Source: Sphagnum compactum (lineage: Eukaryota; Bryophyta; Sphagnopsida; Sphagnales). Taken from it: a DNA stretch of 64,000 bases. Every line of letters starts with the position of its first letter. Positions within the stretch are counted from its first letter, which is position 1. The notes below the pieces were generated by a model. That model was not told the origin of the DNA and made no database searches. It was given only the letters and a program-made list of their open reading frames with translations. Location of the stretch: NCBI GenBank assembly GCA_965153455.1, contig OZ234504.1, positions 4,340,001 to 4,404,000 of the forward strand. Direction: 5' to 3'. Positions 12,632 through 23,787 of the stretch are shown in pieces. The position numbers were made by a program, and so were the translations under genes.

Positions 12632-13673
12632 AAGGATTTCATGCAATAATCAACGCAAATTTATTTATTTATTTATTTATTTATCCTTATGATACCCCCA
12701 ATTGGATATTATGAAAAAAATCTGCCAAGTATTTAGAAAAAAAATAGAAAAAAAAGAAAAGAGGCAAAGTATTTCAAAAACTAAAATGCTCGTGTGCCTG
12801 TGACAAAAAGATGTGTTTGCATTTCTCAAGGTGAACAGAAGTGAAATGAACATCTAGATGATGCTATGCCCTAATGGATGAAGAAGGGCTGCATGGATTT
12901 GAACTGGTAGAAAGTGCAAAAACAATGGACAGTTGGTCATCATGAAGCTCTGTTTATGTGATGTGCTCTGTTTTGCAGTCTTCATGGAATGGGCGACGCT
13001 TGGCGTTGATCAAACTAGAGTTTTGTGTTGCCTTTGGACGGGGATGCGTAATGGAGGACAATGGATGGCAAGTGTCAGGCGGAGCTTCCAATTTGATGAA
13101 GCTAAGTTTTCTGTTAGCAAAGTGATATTGGGTTGTACAATTAAGGAAGTAAAGTTATCACCAATATGTCTGTGTGTTGGAGGTTTGGATTTTTAAATAA
13201 GGCAGTCTGTCAGTTGTTGTAATGAGGGATGAATGCCCTTGTTGCAGTTTAAACCCTCGGGTAGAGAGGACTGTGTTTTTTTTCCGCGATGCCATAGCCT
13301 TTTCTCGTAGGTTGGACATAGTAGATGGATAGTGTAGGGACCAAATGAGGAAAAAGATGAAGATCTAAGGGGGTTTCGTGAGCAGTCGGCATGGCAATTG
13401 GGTTCATAGTGATGAATGTTGTCAATAGGTTTGGAGGGCACTAAGCTCTGGAGTTCATGGGAAGGAGCACCCACAGTTGTGGGGGCTCTGAGAAGGAATA
13501 ATGGGATGCTAGACAGTTCTGGGGTTTATCAAGATTCTTTTGACAAAGAGAGACTACTGGGTCCTTATTTTCTTCTTAACTAACTTCCTTGAAGTTTTAT
13601 GTGGTATTTGGGTGAGTTTCATTTTGGAAGATTGGGGGAAACCCCGGGAGGGAAGGGAGGCAGCAGCCCCATC
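12632..13673. other. intergenic, possibly LINE 3' region
   Basis: A (TTTA)n microsatellite lies at about 12658-12684. From about 12.8 kb the base composition rises toward that of the LINE. Open frames here (12933-13196 plus, 13193-13474 minus) match nothing I recognise. Part of this stretch may be the LINE 3' untranslated region, but no poly(T) tract marks its end. Confidence 0.35.
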
Positions 13674-14750
13674 TCAATTACAATAATTCAGGAAATACAA
13701 AGGGGGCAGGAAACGCCACCAAATGGTGGCGCCCTCCTCCCCAAAGATGTTTAAGTGGCACCATTCAGCCTTGAAGGTTTGATCAATCCTATTCTGAATA
13801 GCAGGGTCCTTAGTGGACCGGCGAGAACTAATGGCCTTCCAAGTGGCCATGCCGACCTCGACAGTGGCCACCCAGGCTTGTTCTAAGATTTTCCTATTAA
13901 AGTACTGATTGTCGAAGTGCTTCCTGCACCTTTCAGACCAAAGGAAATACAGAATGAAGCTGCGGAGTATGTCGAGGGGTTGTCTGATGTACGAGAAGCC
14001 CCCAATATGATAACCTTGGACTCCAAGAGGATCGTCATTTCTCTCGAAGACGGCTTCGCCCACCAGGATGAACGGCTAAGAGGGGTTGACCTCACTAGGT
14101 GCCCTCCATTTTTGCCACACATTTTGAAAAGCCTCCTAGGCACGTTTGGCTTGAGGGCATTCGAGAAGACAGTGTTGGGGCGACTCCGGGCTTTCGGTGT
14201 TACAAACTTTGCAAGAGGGGGAGACCCCCATACATGTAGCCAGGTCCCGACAGGCAGCCCTTGGTTGAGGGTCAGCCATATTAGAGTGCCCAATTTGCAG
14301 GGGCAGGAGTTGTGCCATATCCTGGCGATTATTTGAGCGTCTGTGGAGTTTTGAAGGTTTAACTGTTGAATGAAATTGCGAATAACCGAGGTGTGGGGAT
14401 TCTTTCTCGCATTTCGATAGCCTTTCTTGGCTGAGTAGCCGAAGAAGGGGGAGTCCCCCATCAGGGGTTCCCTGCCAGTGCCATTCGCTAGGGTCCCAGG
14501 GGAGGCCTTCAATGAAGCCAGATTCGAAAATCCAGAAGAGGGCCGTTGCCTTAGTGGGCGTAGGGAGTTCTCTAGCCACTCTGAAAGGAGCACCATGCCT
14601 CTCTTGCGTTAGCATTCTGATAATGTGGTAGTCCTCAGGGGAGAGGGTGACTTCTTGGAAGTTTGTCGCTTTGATGAGGCCGTTGTGAGTAATCCTTCGA
14701 AATTCGATGGCTTGCACCGTGCTGGGAGAGGTTTGAGTAATGTGGTACAC
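13674..14750 (-). pseudogene. LINE ORF2 C-terminus, zinc-binding (zf-RVT) region, frameshifted
   Basis: The conserved zinc-binding segment reads CKVCNTESPESPQHCLLEC followed by PQAKRAW, giving the C-x2-C-x7-H-x3-C spacing typical of plant LINE proteins. The frame shifts after it and the remainder continues at 14063-13674 (FFLW-like YFLWSERCRKHFD, then MATWKAISSRR and WWRFLPPLYFLN). Two overlapping frames at 14.14-14.75 kb share one original coding sequence. It is not functional. Confidence 0.8.
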
Positions 14751-15799
14751 CCATTCCAGGGGGGGTCTGGTGTTGGGTGCTCTGCTGTTGATCTAGTCCC
14801 TTACCTGCATTTGGTTGACATAAGAAGCAGGATTCTAGGGGATGCTTTTAATGATGATCGTCTTGCTGTTTCTATTGAAGATGTGGGAGCTTAGTCGGAA
14901 CGTAGGGAGGCTTTTCCACTCCCTGTCGTCTGGGTCCCAAAGGTCTTTGAGCCTGGTGCAGCCCGATTTGGCGATGGCATTTCCTTCGCTTAGACCACTG
15001 ACCCCTAGTGGGTTGCTAACCGTGTTGGTGATGAGCAGGTTGCCAAATATGGGTTGTCTGAGTACCTCCACTAAAGTGGTTGGGCCCGACTTGGCCAGAC
15101 CTACTTTGACATTCAACTAGGCGCGCAAGATGCTTCTCCAAAACGAGCATGGAGATTTTTTTAGCTTTGGGGCGGTAAAGATCCAATTTATGTCCGACGT
15201 TCTTGGTCCTTTTCTATGAACCGGCAGCTGGGTCTGGTCGACCTTATGTTTTAGGATTTCCTTCCAGGGTTCTCCCTCCGGAGTGAGTCCCCTCAACAAC
15301 AATTTGGCGAGTAGGGCCTTTAATTGGACCTTTGGGTTAATGATCCCTAACCCGCCATTTGCGATTGGGAGGGTGAGGGAGTCCCATTTGACTTTGGCGC
15401 GAGCGTTGGTTGATTTGTTTTGTTTTGCTTTTGCTTCCCAAAATGAAGTTGCGGACCACTGCTCGGATCAGATTGCACATCCTTGGGTTGGGGTTCCAAC
15501 ATGCCGCCAGGTACCACATTGAGGCGAGCAGAACTTGGTTTGCAACCAGAATTCTGCCGACTAATGACAGGTTGCGATGACCCTAGGCGATTAGTTTTCC
15601 CTTCAGGGAGAGCATTAGTTTGTCAAATTTGGCTTCCGCTGGGAGCCGGAATCAATACCTGGACACCCAAGTATCGGACTCCTTCCCCTTCCGGGATCCA
15701 CCTTAGCCCGACATCTTGCCCCCACTCCCATTTTCTTTCCGTCTTGTTGGCCCAAATGGCCGCTGATTTTCCCCAGTTTACTTTGGCTCCTAAGGCACG
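14751..15799 (-). pseudogene. LINE ORF2 connecting region remnants
   Basis: Short minus-strand pieces in different frames continue the LINE protein. Examples are MWYLAACWNPNPRMCNLI at about 15.5 kb and NPLGVSGLSEGNAIAKSG at about 15.0 kb. They follow the order expected between reverse transcriptase and the zinc-binding domain, with stops and frameshifts between them. Confidence 0.7.
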
Positions 15800-17013
15800 T
15801 CAAAATAAATCCAAGACGCCCCTAGCCTTGCTTAGATTATTGCACGTGCCTTTGAGGTAGAGGGCGGTGTTATCCGCAAAGGTCTGGTCCCGGATACTAC
15901 GTCCCCCTTTGGGCAAGGACATGCCTTCTATTTCGTGTTTTGGGTCATCCAGCATGTAGCCCAACACATCTACAGTGAAGATGAATAGGTACGAGGCCAG
16001 CGGGCACCCTTGCCTTACTGATCTTGCCAACCTAAAGTCCTTTCCGGATTCACCATTTACTTTGACCGAGGATGAGGCCTGCCAATATAGGGAGGAGATC
16101 CACTGGATCCACGTGGGGCTGAAGCCCAGCTTGGAGAGGGCCGGGAATAAGAATCCCCACTCAATTATGTCGAAAGCTTTTTCAAAGTCCAGGAGGAGGA
16201 GCACCAGGTCTTGGTCGCTCTTTGCTGCCCATTCCAGGGCCTCCTCAGCTAGAAAAATGTTGTCCAAGATGCTTCTACCTTCGACAAAGCCGGTCTGATT
16301 CGGCCTGATGACCAGAGGGAGAAGAGCTTGGATTCTTCCAGCCAATGTTTTGGCTAGGATTTTGTACACACTGCCGAGTAGAGTTATTGGTCTCCAATTT
16401 CCAAGCTTGGAGTGTACCCCTGTCTTTGGTATTAGGGTGATTACACCCTTGTTTATGCTATCCGAGGTTCTCCCCAGGGCTAGCATGGCCTTGAATGCTA
16501 GGAGGAGCGTGGGCGCCACCTCCTCCACGCACTCCTGGAAAAAGTCAGTTGGAACGCCGTCATGCCTGGGGCTTTGCCTTTGGGCAGGGAGGTAATAGCC
16601 TTGGTTACCTCTTCCAGGGTTAGGGTTTTTGTCAGATTTGCGCTCATCTCTTCCGTGACATGACTGGGGACGCTTTCCCAACACTTCTCTTGCGCCTCTA
16701 GTGTGCCCGGTGCGTGTGCTTCAGAGGCGTATAGGTTGGCATAGAACTTGGAAATGTACTGGGAGAGGTCCCCCTGCCTCGTGATTATTCCGCTGTTCGT
16801 TTCTAGTTCTTTCAGAAGCATTTTCTTTTTTCCAACTCTATGGAAGTCAAAAAAGGTTTTGGAGCAGGTATCCCCATACCTGAACCATTTCGCTGATGTG
16901 TGTTGGTTGTTACGTTCCATAGAAGCTTGGAAGAACTCTGCGAGTTTCTCTTGCGAGAATTGTGAAGATTGAGAGTTGTGAAGGCATTGCCATGCTAGAC
17001 TAGTTGGGCTCAA
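15800..17013 (-). pseudogene. LINE reverse transcriptase, frameshifted and active site altered
   Basis: Two frames overlap near 16500-16690. The upstream one has the pre-RT segment (SAKWFRYGDTCSKTFF, YISKFYANLY) and reaches LPKGKAPGM before leaving frame. The downstream one resumes at DGVPTDFFQE and runs through NWRPITLLGSVYKILAKTLA, FVEGRSILDNIF, LLLDFEKAFD, VRQGCPLASYLF and the active-site block. That block reads FADN where active elements have FADD, a single G-to-A change on the coding strand replacing a metal-binding aspartate. The frameshift and the lost Asp each make it inactive. Confidence 0.9.
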
Positions 17014-17052
17014 GAGAGTGAAGCTCGGAGTTGACTTAATTCTTCATGGTGG

Positions 17053-17072
17053 ATTTAGGGTTTAGGGTTTAG
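17053..17072 (+). repeat. short interstitial telomere-like repeat
   Basis: Two and a half copies of the plant telomere heptamer TTTAGGG sit just beyond the 5' truncation point of the LINE. A second telo-box-like run (ttagggttagggttt) occurs at about 17800-17815. In plants such telo-boxes are known promoter elements, and this pair lies upstream of the MDH start. Confidence 0.6.
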
Positions 17073-17245
17073 TGAACCTTCAATCTGACTTAATCATATT
17101 GAGCTATGGACACTCATATTCTTCCTAACCAAGGGTCCATTACCTATGGTTAGGAAAAATATTCAAAAAAGCCCAGGCTTAAGAAGCCTCCCTTCCTTTA
17201 AGGAATATGCAAAGGATCCCAAGGATCTCTTGTCCTTGGCCATGA

Positions 17246-17432
17246 GAATATTCACATGGCGAAGGATAATAAGATACCCGAGATAGGCACTGGGGGTATT
17301 TGACCCTTGGAATATTTCATATGTTGCAGGGTATTGGAATATTCCACACTGGGGTATTTGACCTTAGGTTATGGAATATTCCATGTGCTACCGTACAGGG
17401 TGAAGAGAGAGAATAGGGGTCTGAGAATATTC
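17246..17432. promoter_or_regulatory. cluster of four GAATATTC palindromes
   Basis: Perfect GAATATTC occurs at 17246, 17337, 17374 and 17425, with a one-off variant (GAATATTT) at about 17311. All lie within 190 bp, roughly 600-800 bp before the MDH start codon. GAAnnTTC is the two-unit core of a heat-shock element, so heat-shock-factor binding is possible; a third unit in register is not seen. It could also be a structural repeat of the local DNA. Confidence 0.4.
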
Positions 17433-17520
17433 CATCCCATGGTGCGGGGCAATATAACTTGAGTGGGGAAATATACCCTAGTTGCAATTCCATAGCCCGT
17501 GCTTTGTGGGCGGTCTACGC

Positions 17521-17689
17521 CATTCCGGCGTGGAATGTCCGCTGGCATTTCAAGACACTACAGAAAGGTCCCCGGGGCATTCCGACATGGAATGTCGTGT
17601 GGCATTTCAAAACGACACACAAAGGTCCCATGGCATTCCGGCATAGAATGTTGTTTGACATTTCAAGCCAATACAGAAAGGTCCCTTGG
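17521..17689. repeat. three tandem 57-bp repeats, each with an inverted repeat
   Basis: Copies start at 17521, 17578 and 17634. Each opens with CATTCC-N5-GGAATG (third copy one mismatch), then a variable segment, a ggcatttcaa-like block and an aaggtccc block. The repeats lie between the GAATATTC cluster and the MDH start, about 365-530 bp upstream of the ATG. A 12-bp perfect palindrome GTAGGTACCTAC follows at 17748-17759. Confidence 0.75.
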
Positions 17690-18053
17690 CGCTTCTCACA
17701 CTCACGCTGATTGGTGGGTCACTGAGGTTCAAGTAGGTAGGTAATAAGTAGGTACCTACCTTCTACTAGGTTAGGTCTCTTCGGAGACATACTACCTGAT
17801 TAGGGTTAGGGTTTTGGAGGATGTGCTTGGCGCTTCCTGAGCTGCTTCCGTGAGCGTCCTGGTTCTCGTCCTTTGCCTATTTCCTTCCGGCGTCCACTGC
17901 CTGGCGCACTTTTGTTGCCACCTTGTCTCTGTCTGAGAGCCTCTCCTTCTTCCTGTTTTTGAGGGCATTTCCTCAGTGACAGGAGAAGAAGAAAAGAAAT
18001 CACAAAAGAAAAACAGTAGCAATTTTCTTCAGGTTTTGGTTTTATTGGAGTCA

Positions 18054-20987
18054 ATGGCGGCCACCAGCTTGGCATTGCACAAGGTCTCGTGCTTCAGCGG
18101 AGAGCGTGTCGACGTCGGCACGGCACATGTTCGGTCGTCCAGGTCAGTCTCCTCCCGCTTGTCTCTTTGTCTTCTTCATCATCTTCTTCTTCTGTGTGGT
18201 TATCTCTCTCTCCCTCTCGCTCTGTTGCCTTGCCCGTTGAAGGCCCGAGGGTTTTGGGCGCCGCGATGTTGTTATGAGTTCAGAATTGTTTTCGGGGAGG
18301 AGAATGAAGTAACCACGTCGGGGCGACGATGAGGAATTCTTCGGCTCCTATAAAGAAGTGCAAAGTGCTAACCCTATGTGTATCACTTGGCCATTGAGGT
18401 GTACCTACCTACCGAAGCTTGTCCTTCATACGGTCCTGCTTCTGTATTAGTTCTAAATCGTGAAGCAGAAATTGAGAAGAGCTTGGATTATATGATCTGT
18501 GAATGTGATTTGGGAATCAGAGAGTCAGGCAGTCGTTTTTGCAAGTTCCAGAAGTAAAACCTTCTCTGATTAGATTTGGACTTTTCAAGGATATTTTTGG
18601 GGGATTTCCTTGTCCTTATATGGATCCATTTGTTCTCATTAGATGCTGCAATAGATGACCATGACATGCAGCTGCAAATGGAGGGCTTGTTTGTGGAATA
18701 TATGTCTCATCTTGCTCTGTCATTCCACAGGACTGCTCGGGTGTTCCTTTCTGCCAAGTGTTCACAGAGCGTGTCTTTGAACTCATTCTGTGGCCTGAAA
18801 AGTGTTGGAGCATCTGCAACCTCTTACTCACTATTCGGGGGATGGTCACTGTCCTTGTTCCAAAGACATGCTGTGGTTGTGAGAGATTTGGAGACAGTAG
18901 TCGCTCCTGGTCAAGCCCGGGCTGCTGCTTACAAAGTGGCAGTCCTTGGAGCTGCTGGAGGAATTGGTCAACCACTCTCCCTACTTATCAAAATGTCTCC
19001 CCTGGTTTCTGATCTGAACTTGTACGATATCGCCAATGTCAAGGGTGTTGTTGCTGATCTCAGCCACTGCAACACTCCTGCCAAGGTGTGTAGTGTGTAC
19101 CTTTCCACAAAGTGGTTCTGTCAGCTGAAGCTTAAAAAAGACATTACCACACTTGTTAGGGGAAGTAGCTTTTTCCTCATTCTACTACACAGAGTCTCTT
19201 GCCTCATCCAATGTCTGGAGATCCCTGAAGTCTGAAGTTGTCTTTTTTGAGGTTCTCGCAGTTCTTCAGCTGAAACAGATAAGTAAGAACTAAAACCCAG
19301 GTGACCTGTACTACCTGTTTGTTAACAGGTGGCAGCATTTACTGGAGCTGATGAGCTTGCAGCAGCTTTAAAAGGTGTGGATGTTGTGGTCATTCCAGCT
19401 GGAGTGCCACGCAAGCCTGGCATGACACGTGATGATCTGTTCAACATCAATGCTGGCATTGTGAGGAGTCTAGTAGAGGCTGTTGCAGATAATTGCCCCA
19501 ATGTAAGTGCCATTGTGACTCTGTCTCTAGTTTTGCTGCTATGCTCATGAACAAATGCGATTCCGCCAGTCATGGATATCTGTCAATTGTAGATCTATGT
19601 TTGTTGAAGGTCCTAATGTCAGTAACTGTTGTAGTTCATGTGACAGTGAGATGTTGTGTAGCTCCATGATGGGTGTGAGTTTGGAGACACTCCACCTCCA
19701 AGATGACACTTTTTGTATTCTTTCATCATGCTGCCATGGAGAGATACAATAATGAGCTGGTATGGTGATGACATCTAGCCAACTGATTGTGAGTGTATGT
19801 CTGCAGGCAATGATCACCATCATCAGTAACCCAGTCAACTCAACTGTGCCCATTGCTGCTGAAGTATTGAAGGCCAAAGGTGTGTATGATCCGAGCAAAC
19901 TCTTTGGAGTAACCACACTGGATGTGGTACGTGCCAATACATTTGTGGCAGAGAAGAAGAATTTAAGACTTATTGATGTCGATGTTCCTGTGATTGGAGG
20001 ACATGCTGGCATCACTATATTGCCATTGCTCTCAAAGACCAGGCCAACTGTGGAGTTCACACCAGAGGAGGTTGAAGAACTTACAGTCCGCATTCAAAAT
20101 GCTGGGACAGAAGTTGTGGAGGTTTGTTCTTGAAATTGTCCTCTGCTTGGGCTCCTAGAATTAACAACTGCAGTCTGATCAAACATTGTTGAGGTAGGTT
20201 TTGACTCGATTTGGGAGGTGACTTTAAACAAGTCTCTGATTTTTGGTTGCAGGCAAAAGCAGGTGCAGGTTCTGCAACTCTTTCCATGGTAAGTGCTTTC
20301 CAAATTTTTGGTATCTGATAGCTGTGAAAGGGACCTGCAGTGAATCTGGTGAAGATAGTCTCTTGAGAAAAGTCCTGCATATTCGAGTATTGCTAGTGGA
20401 TGTTTCAGTACTTTCCCTTGCAGTTGGGTGAGATCGAACTGGAAGGAACCAAGACTGGAGTTGAACAATTACCTCTGATACCAGCTGTAATATGAAAAGA
20501 GACAAATTTGACATTGCAGGATTTTCACGGCTAATGTCTGGTTTGGATTTGCTTCCATTGCAGGCATATGCTGCTGCAAGATTTGCAGAGTCTTGCATGC
20601 GTGCCCTGGATGGCGATCCTGATGTGTATGAGTGTGCCTATGTGCAATCTGAGGTAGCCTATCCTTTCTGCTTGTGGGTTAGGCTTGACCTGGGAATTGT
20701 ATTTAGTTTTCCATGTCATGATGCTTGTATCATTTCCCCTGGGCTGAATGTGGGTTGACAAAGCAGTTCTGAATTGATTTGGGTGTGCTGGCCAGGTGAC
20801 TGAGCTGCCTTTTTTTGCCACACGTGTGAAGCTGGGAAAGAAAGGGCTTGAGGCTGTAGTCAGTGGGGACTTGGCAGGTTTGACAGAGTATGAGCAGAAG
20901 GCGTTGGAAGCACTGAAGCCTGAGTTGAAAGCCAGCATTGAGAAGGGCATTTCTTTTGCCAATAAGCAACCCACTGCAGCTGTCTGA
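18054..20987 (+). CDS. plastid NAD-dependent malate dehydrogenase
   Basis: It catalyses the reversible oxidation of malate to oxaloacetate with NAD, here in the plastid stroma. Seven exons join in frame: 18054-18142, 18731-19085, 19329-19502, 19807-20121, 20253-20288, 20564-20653 and 20796-20987 (TGA), giving 416 residues. All introns are GT-AG. The first about 90 residues are a Ser/Ala/Arg-rich, acid-poor extension like a chloroplast transit peptide. The mature part opens with [19 protein letters not shown], the dinucleotide-binding loop. It continues with substrate-binding arginines in [13 protein letters not shown], the catalytic Asp in [13 protein letters not shown] and the catalytic His in [13 protein letters not shown]. 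It ends [12 protein letters not shown]. The match to plant plastid MDH is close end to end and only slightly longer than the Arabidopsis protein. As I recall it, the Arabidopsis plastid gene lacks introns, so the six introns here are worth noting. The start is the first ATG in the frame before the transit region. Confidence 0.95.
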
Positions 20988-22390
20988 TTAACTTGTGTTT
21001 CAAGCTTGATGGAAGAGACAAACATGTTCAGCTGCAGCTGGTGGTCAAGAGGAGCAATATAGATCAACACAATGTGAATTGCTTGTTATTTTCATCTGAG
21101 CTAGGCATTTATTTCTTTATTGTAGAGCCGACTATGAGTCACAACAAAATTTTGTTGAAATGTAGTTAAATCGTCATATTTCGCTGAGGTCATAATAAGG
21201 TCATAATAAGACAGTCTGTTCATGCTCTCATATTAGCCAATAGCATGGTCAATTCACCTATTATGGGTCTGTGTTAATGATCCATTGTGTTTCTTCTAGA
21301 TTTCTGTCAAGTATGTTGCTGGTCACTTTTCTGATTGTGACGCTTGGGGGTCCATTCAAATGTAATACACGTCAGTTGTGTTGCACAACACTTGGTTGGA
21401 TTGCATTATTATCTCTGTTCCAGGTTTCAATTGTGCATGTGAATGGCATTTGTTAATATAATCTACTATCATACACATGGGATTCCACCTGGGATTTGGA
21501 AAGTACATGAGAATGATGGGCTGTCATGACTTGCCTGGTAATGTTTAACTCATAGCAGTTCCAATTGAGCTCCTCAAATTTTCCACCTAAAACTGCTTGG
21601 GGGATATAGATTCTGGCATTTTTGAGGTATTCACAGGAAATGCGGATTCTTTCAGAATAATGAAGCATTTCTTAACAGACTTTTGAGAAGTACAAGAGCT
21701 TGTGCAGAATATGAGGACTCTGCAGCCACCATGTGGTTCTATCTTTGAAAATGTACCTTCTCCTTGCAGTGCACACCATGATCCAGTAGTTTGAAGTCTC
21801 AGGCAGGTTTCTTGGTTTCCCTTACCTATGAACACTTACAATTGTGTGTTTTTTCCTATGAGATTGCTTGCATGTCACCACAGTAGAATAGTGCATTCCA
21901 GAAAACGGGTAAAACATTTTTTCCTAGAGTTGCTCTTGACCAAACCTGCTTTTAAGGTGGTAGTACAGGAGAATGGGGCACATAATATTGTACACTCAGC
22001 TGCAATTTTTGGTGGTGGCATTTCAATTATGGCAGTGAGGCCAGAACATACCTGCCTTGAGTGAGATCAATGCAATCACAAGTTACTTGGTATGATAACC
22101 ATAACGAATTCTTCATATGTGATCATATGTTATATTGCTTGCATTACTGCTATGACTGGTTGTTTATGGGCCTTGTTGTGTCTTTTCATGCTTCAAGCCA
22201 CTCCAATCCTCTCTGTGAGCAGCTGGTTCAATTTGGTCAGTTGTGTTCCAGAATGGCTTTCGAGGGCAGGAGTGAAGATAATGTGAATCTTCAAATGTTA
22301 TGCAACAGTAACTCTGTGTCAGATTTTCAAATAGTTCTTTGTGTGAAATTTTTGTCTGACTGATTATAGACTTATTTATACCCAGGTACA
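20988..22390. other. MDH 3' flank
   Basis: No further gene is supported. The MDH 3' UTR probably ends near 21.1-21.2 kb, where the sequence becomes T-rich (tttatttctttattg). A short direct duplication (gaggtcataataa / ggtcataataag) lies near 21186-21210. Confidence 0.4.
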
Positions 22391-22500
22391 GGAGATGCTG
22401 AAGTCAGTGGGAGTCATGGAAGCTAAAATGGCTATTTGAAGTCATTTAGTCATTCAAATATGACTTTGATAAGATAAATAGTCTGATACTTTGTGCTTGT
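22391..22500. repeat. diverged block shared with the 3' flank of the gene at 59.8 kb
   Basis: The segment gaagtcagtgggagtcatgg followed about 70 bp later by gtctgatactttgtgcttg closely matches 63178-63259, with the two halves about 30 bp nearer there. It lies about 1.4 kb after the MDH stop codon. It looks like a dispersed, non-coding repeat family. Confidence 0.5.
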
Positions 22501-23412
22501 CTCATAAGGTTGTGATTGTATTGTACTCATTCATTCTCTTCAATTCAGTTTGGGTTTCAGAAGCGGTATGAAATGATGCATGCTTGTGTGATATCCTTGA
22601 CTCATGACAAAGACACTATGGAGCTGAACGCATGCCAAACTTGGATGGGTCTTTGTAAAAACACAATTGTTCATTGAAAATTGCAGATTTGCCTTGAGGT
22701 GGGTTATATATTATGCTGCATTACCCACAGAATCACATGATTCAGGTGATATTTTAACCAATTTATTTTTGACCATGTAGGTATTAATATGAAAGCTACT
22801 TTGTGAGGTTGGATGAATCGGTGGAAAGGTTTAAAAGAAAAACCTCATTTGTCATGAATGGTTTAAGTGGACGTATTTACATTATATAAATTTACAGATC
22901 CATGGTACATAGGAGATGAAAGCATCTTTACTATTGTGTTGGTTATGACTAGATGAACCAACAGCCCCACTGTGTTTGATGGCAGAGGTCTTGGGATTGC
23001 CTCCATAATTTCATCACTCCTCTAGCACACTAGGGCCTCTCAGAAAAGACCTACTCATCTAGCATTTTCAAAACATAGAGGGTAAAGGAATATGCTAATG
23101 CCCAACCTTTTAGGCTTTATGGTGTGTTAGAGAGGTGATATTATGCCTTTCACCTAAAATGCTTGGCACCTTATTCATGTACATGAGACAAAAATGTGAA
23201 TGCTAATGCATGTTCTTCAAAGAGGAGACTTATTTTTAGCAAGATCCTTGAGGTATATAAATGGTTGAGTACCTAGTTGGCTTTATTTAGTGTGGGGTCT
23301 ACCCAAGATGTGTTAGGTTGTGGGTACCATGTTAGGTGAGTATTGGGGGTTCCCACTCAATGTGTGTTAGGCCATTGGGTAGCATGTTAGGTATAACATG
23401 GAAAAGGAGGGA

Positions 23413-23787
23413 CCACAGTGAACCAGCATCCACCAATGCACCATGAAGGATGAATGATAAGTGGTCAGGAAACACTTTTCTGTTGGTTTCTAGTTCCCTA
23501 GCTAACCATGGTTGTTCGCTCAGTTGCTTTTTTTCCCTACCTACCTACTAACAACCCACAAGCAAGTTGTTAGTAGGTAGGTAGTAAAAACAACCCTTAA
23601 CTAATATATAAACCATCCACTGACCTAGTAGTTACCTAGTTTCCTACCTATCTGCCTATATATGAGACCTAATTTGTTACAGAATAGGTCACCAAGGTGG
23701 AACCAAATATTAACTCAGTTGAGGTTCATCCAGAGTAATAACAGGCATCCAGTGGATGGTGCGCTGGTGGGTGCTGGTTCACTGTGG
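23413..23787. mobile_element. 375-bp inverted-repeat element (MITE-like)
   Basis: The left end ccacagtgaaccagcatcca and the reverse complement of the right end agree at about 21 of 22 positions, and weaker pairing extends to about 32 bp. The interior is non-coding and carries a perfect hairpin at 23537-23584. I see no convincing target-site duplication, so the superfamily is open. Confidence 0.6.
23537..23584. repeat. perfect 19-bp inverted repeat with 10-nt loop
   Basis: CTACCTACCTACTAACAAC at 23537-23555 is the exact reverse complement of 23566-23584, with a loop of ccacaagcaa. The arms are built from the CTAC/GTAG tetramer seen elsewhere in the window (for example 17731-17760, 28318-28345 and 33000-33115). 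It sits in the middle of the 375-bp inverted-repeat element. Confidence 0.9.

Larger units (their letters stand above)
13674..17013 (-). mobile_element. 5'-truncated, degenerate L1-type LINE
   Basis: Read on the minus strand, the order is the pre-reverse-transcriptase segment, reverse transcriptase, connecting region, and a C-terminal zinc-binding domain of the zf-RVT type. The endonuclease half expected at the 5' end of ORF2 is absent, as is usual when target-primed reverse transcription stops early. At least one frameshift (near 16560) and several more between 13.9 and 15.8 kb break the frame. I cannot place target-site duplications or a poly(A) tail. GC content is clearly above that of the flanking DNA. 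Confidence 0.85.

Noticed and set aside
13193-13474. Minus-strand 93-residue frame after the LINE
   Set aside because: No resemblance to the LINE C-terminus and no splice partners. It is more likely 3' untranslated or unrelated sequence.
17053-17072. True telomeric array
   Set aside because: Fewer than three heptamers, with unrelated sequence on both sides. It is an interstitial telo-box-like run only.
19545-20598. Minus-strand frames across MDH
   Set aside because: They are reverse-strand shadows of conserved MDH exons and introns.
23000-23170. Weak inverted repeat around catcactcctctagcacac
   Set aside because: Only about 27 of 35 positions pair with gaps and no target duplication is seen, so it is too weak to call an element.
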